In this document: piece after piece, positions 32,096 through 34,773 of the stretch
Layout: each line of letters begins with the position of its first letter
Numbering within the stretch: the stretch's first letter is position 1
Source of the DNA: an uncultured Planctomycetia bacterium
GTDB taxonomy: Bacteria; Planctomycetota; UBA1135; GCA-002686595
DNA: 34,773 nucleotides
NCBI GenBank assembly: GCA_938003765.1
Contig: CALKYE010000095.1
Coordinates: forward strand, 1-34,773
Direction: 5' to 3'
Notes under the pieces: generated by a model
Seen by the model: the letters and a program-made list of their open reading frames with translations, nothing else
What the model was told of the DNA's origin: nothing
Database searches by the model: none
Position numbers and translations under genes: made by a program

Positions 32096-32400
32096 CAACG
32101 GACGAATCCCACTCTGCAGTCTGCCAGGGCCGACGGGGAGCGCACCGGAGCGCCGCGGGGGGGCCACCGCGCGGTGTGTCACGGCCGTGCAAAGCCGTTC
32201 GGCACGTGTAAGTACATTCCCGCCCCGCTGGTCACCCGCCGGTGCGTCGGACCTAGCCCACGCGGCAGGCAGCGGCGCCAGTGCGGGTCAACGCCCGCGC
32301 TCTTGCGCGACCGCATGGGGCTCGCTCTCGCGACTCGTCGTCGTCCGGGCACAGCCCTTGCCGTTCTCTTAAGGCGGCTGATCCAACGAGGCAAAACGAC

Positions 32401-34632
32401 ATGCATTCGACAGCGATCCTCCTCGCCGCGGCGCTAGCGCTCTCCCAGGCGCCGCAGACGAGCTCCACGACCGATCCCCTCCACGCGGAACGCAACACCG
32501 CGCGCGAGCGCTACCTCAAAGTCGAGGCTGAACTCTCCCGAGCCAGCCTCGATTCACTTTCACCCGAGCAGCGCGAGGCCCGCGCGAAGCTCCTCGACGT
32601 GCTCGACGCCTACGTGACGCGCGCCGACTTCGGCGTGCAGTCGCAGGATCCGGGCGCGCGGCTCCCGCAGTTCGTCGACGCCGACGGGCGGCGCTGCGCG
32701 ATCGCCGAGCTGCTGCACGCGACCGGCGAGGTCGAACTCGTGCAGGAGGTCGCGGCCGCGAGCAACACCGCTTGGATCGCCGACCTCTCGGGCGACGCGC
32801 GTTTCCTCGGCTGGCTCGACACGCACGGCCTCGCGCTCGACGAAGCGGCGCGCATCCAGGGGCCGTCGATGCCGCGGATTCCCGCTGCTCCCGCTCCCGG
32901 CGACACGGTTCCCACGCCCGGCTCGCCCAGCTCGCCCGGCGGCCCCGGATCGCCCGGCGGCGGCGGCCCGTCGTCGCCCGCGCCCGGTGGCCCGCGCTCA
33001 CCCGGTGGGTTCGTTCCGGGCGGCCCGACTGGCGCCGGCCCGACCTCGCTCGGACCGACGGCGCCCGACGGCCCCGGCGGATCGCCGTCTGGCGGCGGCC
33101 CGCTGAGCGAAGCCGACTCGACCTGGTGGCAGTGGTGGGAGTTCAACAAGCTCCAGTTCCTGCGCCCCAACCGACTCGAGTTGGCGCGCGGCGACGATGC
33201 TCCGGGGCGCAGCTCGGCCTCCGGTCTGCGCTTCATGCGACGCGCGATGGCGCCGCTGCTCCTGCGCGAAGTCGAACACCGCGATGCGCGGATTCGCGCC
33301 GCGGCGGCGGGCGCGCTCGGTCGAGTGGCCGGCGCGGATGCGGTCGAAGTGCTCGTCGAGCGTCTCGCCGACAGCCAGCAGGCCGTGCGTGACGCGGCGC
33401 TGCTCGGCCTGGGCGCGAGCGGCGCCAGCGAGGCGCAGGCGGTGCTGCTGAGTGCGGTCGAGCACGGCAAGGCAGGCCGCGTGCGCGACATGGCGCGCCG
33501 CGATCGCGCGCTCGCCCTGGTGGCGCTCGGTCTGGGCCGTCGCGTGGGCTTCGACGAGAGCTGCGACCAGGCGGTCATCGCGCTCGCCAAGCGCATTCCG
33601 TCGGCGGAGCGCGAGGCCTTCGGCGTCGCGGCGATGACCTACGTGCTGCTCAACCCGAGCGCAGAGCTGCTGGAACTGGCGGCCGAGTGCTCGAACGACA
33701 AGTCGTGGCCGGTCGCGGTGCGTTGCCGCGCTGCCGAAGCCCTGCGCGCGAGCAACGAGGCGGAGACGCTCGGCGAGCTCCAACACCTCGCGTCGGGCTC
33801 GCGCATCGAGCTGCGTCGCTCGGCCGCGCTCGCGCTCGGCGAGCTCGAGCACCCGCTCGCGGTCGCCGGCCTGATGACGGCCTACGACCTCGAGAAGGAG
33901 CCGGTCGCGAGCTCGTTCCTGCTCGTCTCGCTCGGCCGCCACGGCGGAGCGAAGGCGCGCGAACAACTCGAAGCCACGCTGCGTGGCAAGGACGCGCTCG
34001 ACCGCCCGTGGGCCGCGCTCGGCCTGGGCATCCTCTCGCGCGAGGCGGGCGATCCTTCGGGCGCCGTCGCGCTGCTCGAAGCGCTCGCGGAAGTGCGCAG
34101 CGCTGACGACCGCGGCGCGTACTGGCTCGCGCTCGGCCTCACGAGCTCGCCGCGCGCCCTCGCTCCGTTGGCGGAGGCGCTCGAACAGGCCGCCGATCCG
34201 CGCTCGCGCATGTACGCCGCGCAGGGCCTCGCACTGCTGGGCAGCCCGGCCGCGCGTGACGCGTTGCTCGAGCGGCTCGAGAAGGAGCGTTCGCCGCTGG
34301 TGCGTTCGCAGATCGCGCTCGCGCTGGGCGTGATCGGGGTCGAGCAGGACCTCGACGCGATCGTGTCGACGCTCGACGCCGTCGCCGAGCCGATCCTCCA
34401 GGGGCAGGTGGCGTCGGCCATCGCGTTCCACGGATCGAGCGCGGCGCTCACGCGCCTGGGCTCGCTCGTCGCGGACGAGAAGCTCGACGCGGCCACGCGC
34501 GCGGCCGCCATGGACGGCCTGGGGATGATGCTGTGCAGCGGCGAGGCGCTCACTCTGGGCGAGTCGGCGCGCTCGGCGAACTATCCGCAGTTCCCCGACT
34601 GGCTGCGCCAGGTGTACGCGACGACGTTCTGA
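32401..34632 (+). CDS. Secreted HEAT-repeat protein with Gly/Pro/Ser-rich linker
   Basis: 743 residues from ATG 32401, where a signal peptide starts (MHSTAILLAAALALSQA) and a GAGG ribosome site lies 9 nt ahead. Residues ~20-160 form an N-terminal module with FVDADGRRCAIAELLHATG at ~91-109. A linker at ~160-240 is rich in Gly, Pro and Ser with collagen-like SPGGPGSPGGGG. From ~265 to ~690 are helical pairs of HEAT type, e.g. RDARIRAAAAGALGRVAG, SQQAVRDAALLGLGASG and RSQIALALGVIG. It is exported and should act in protein binding; partner unknown. The 3' end faces a convergent RND-like gene across a strong hairpin. HEAT repeats with the DGRxCA module suggest a wider exoprotein family. Confidence 0.85.
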   Translation: MHSTAILLAAALALSQAPQTSSTTDPLHAERNTARERYLKVEAELSRASLDSLSPEQREARAKLLDVLDAYVTRADFGVQSQDPGARLPQFVDADGRRCAIAELLHATGEVELVQEVAAASNTAWIADLSGDARFLGWLDTHGLALDEAARIQGPSMPRIPAAPAPGDTVPTPGSPSSPGGPGSPGGGGPSSPAPGGPRSPGGFVPGGPTGAGPTSLGPTAPDGPGGSPSGGGPLSEADSTWWQWWEFNKLQFLRPNRLELARGDDAPGRSSASGLRFMRRAMAPLLLREVEHRDARIRAAAAGALGRVAGADAVEVLVERLADSQQAVRDAALLGLGASGASEAQAVLLSAVEHGKAGRVRDMARRDRALALVALGLGRRVGFDESCDQAVIALAKRIPSAEREAFGVAAMTYVLLNPSAELLELAAECSNDKSWPVAVRCRAAEALRASNEAETLGELQHLASGSRIELRRSAALALGELEHPLAVAGLMTAYDLEKEPVASSFLLVSLGRHGGAKAREQLEATLRGKDALDRPWAALGLGILSREAGDPSGAVALLEALAEVRSADDRGAYWLALGLTSSPRALAPLAEALEQAADPRSRMYAAQGLALLGSPAARDALLERLEKERSPLVRSQIALALGVIGVEQDLDAIVSTLDAVAEPILQGQVASAIAFHGSSAALTRLGSLVADEKLDAATRAAAMDGLGMMLCSGEALTLGESARSANYPQFPDWLRQVYATTF

Positions 34633-34654
34633 TCGACGTCGAAGCGAAAGTTGC

Positions 34655-34692
34655 GCGGGCGGCGTTGCTCGACCTCGAGCGGCGCCGCCCGC
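34655..34692. terminator. Bidirectional hairpin between convergent genes
   Basis: GCGGGCGGCG (34655-34664) pairs perfectly with CGCCGCCCGC (34683-34692), and inside it GCTCGA/TCGAGC pairs as well, giving a very stable stem. It separates the stop at 34632 from the minus-strand stop at 34709. The U-tract is weak (AGTCTTGT), so termination may need Rho. Confidence 0.55.
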
Positions 34693-34708
34693 AGTCTTGT
34701 CAGCGCGC

Positions 34709-34773
34709 TCACGCGGCTCGCGGCGCGCGGGTCCAGGCGTACGCGAGCGGCACGACCAAGAGCGTGAACGCGG
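34709..34773 (-). CDS. C-terminal end of a probable RND-type efflux transporter
   Basis: The minus-strand frame from the window edge to TGA at 34709-34711 reads AFTLLVVPLAYAWTRAPRAA. A final helix of TLLVxPxxY type followed by a short basic tail is characteristic of AcrB/CusA-like RND transporters. Only about 20 residues are present, so the family is probable, not certain. Confidence 0.55.
   Translation of the reverse strand, partial: AFTLLVVPLAYAWTRAPRAA

Larger units (their letters stand above)
32055..32400. other. 346-bp divergent intergenic region
   Basis: The AT-rich stretch around 32065-32105 holds the ATPase gene promoter and an inverted repeat. The rest, to 32400, is GC-rich with no further credible gene; a GTG at 32281 extends the next frame but only adds Arg/Ser-rich residues ahead of a clear signal peptide. 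Confidence 0.5.

Overview
The window is a very GC-rich bacterial chromosome segment with long stop-free antisense frames, about 25 protein genes and one tRNA. It has no insertion sequence, prophage, rRNA or CRISPR array. The gene content points to the phylum Planctomycetota: large secreted beta-propeller proteins sharing a Cys-rich C-terminal domain, FG-GAP/VCBS and ASPIC/UnbV proteins, HEAT-repeat exoproteins and cytochrome c-type lipoproteins. This assignment is an inference from gene families; no phylogenetic marker was available.

Layout. (i) 1-55 is the 3' end of a plus-strand gene. (ii) 150-12841 is a minus-strand block: a secreted PD40-type protein, a secreted FG-GAP protein, an UnbU (RnfD/NqrB-like) membrane protein overlapping an UnbV/ASPIC protein, a SAM methyltransferase behind a large secreted repeat protein, and a GT2 glycosyltransferase behind a multi-pass membrane protein. 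(iii) 13002-24087 is a plus-strand block: two tandem paralogous giant membrane proteins with a periplasmic-binding-protein-like ectodomain, a GT39-like membrane glycosyltransferase overlapping an SDR epimerase, and a BaiN/HI0933 flavoprotein. (iv) 24110-28131 holds a metallopeptidase-like protein with a degenerate active site (minus), a fourth protein with the Cys-rich C-terminal domain, a 34-codon membrane miniprotein with a TTG start, and a MaoC-like hot-dog protein. (v) 28132-32054 is minus strand: tRNA-Leu(UAG), a helical hypothetical protein, a bacilliredoxin, a phosphatase/cytochrome c' lipoprotein with its own terminator, a two-CxxC protein and a DUF234-type AAA ATPase. (vi) 32401-34632 is a secreted HEAT-repeat protein, separated by a strong hairpin from the convergent 3' end of a probable RND transporter at the window edge.

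Working together. The four exported proteins with one shared C-terminal domain behind four different N-terminal modules suggest a common export, anchoring or surface-assembly signal. GT2 plus its membrane partner, and GT39-like plus SDR epimerase, look like two envelope glycan units using lipid-linked sugars. The two giant paralogs lie directly upstream of the second glycan unit with short spacing and may be surface sensors or transport-like receptors co-expressed with it. The most novel candidates are that tandem receptor pair, the shared four-Cys C-terminal domain, and the phosphatase-cytochrome lipoprotein.
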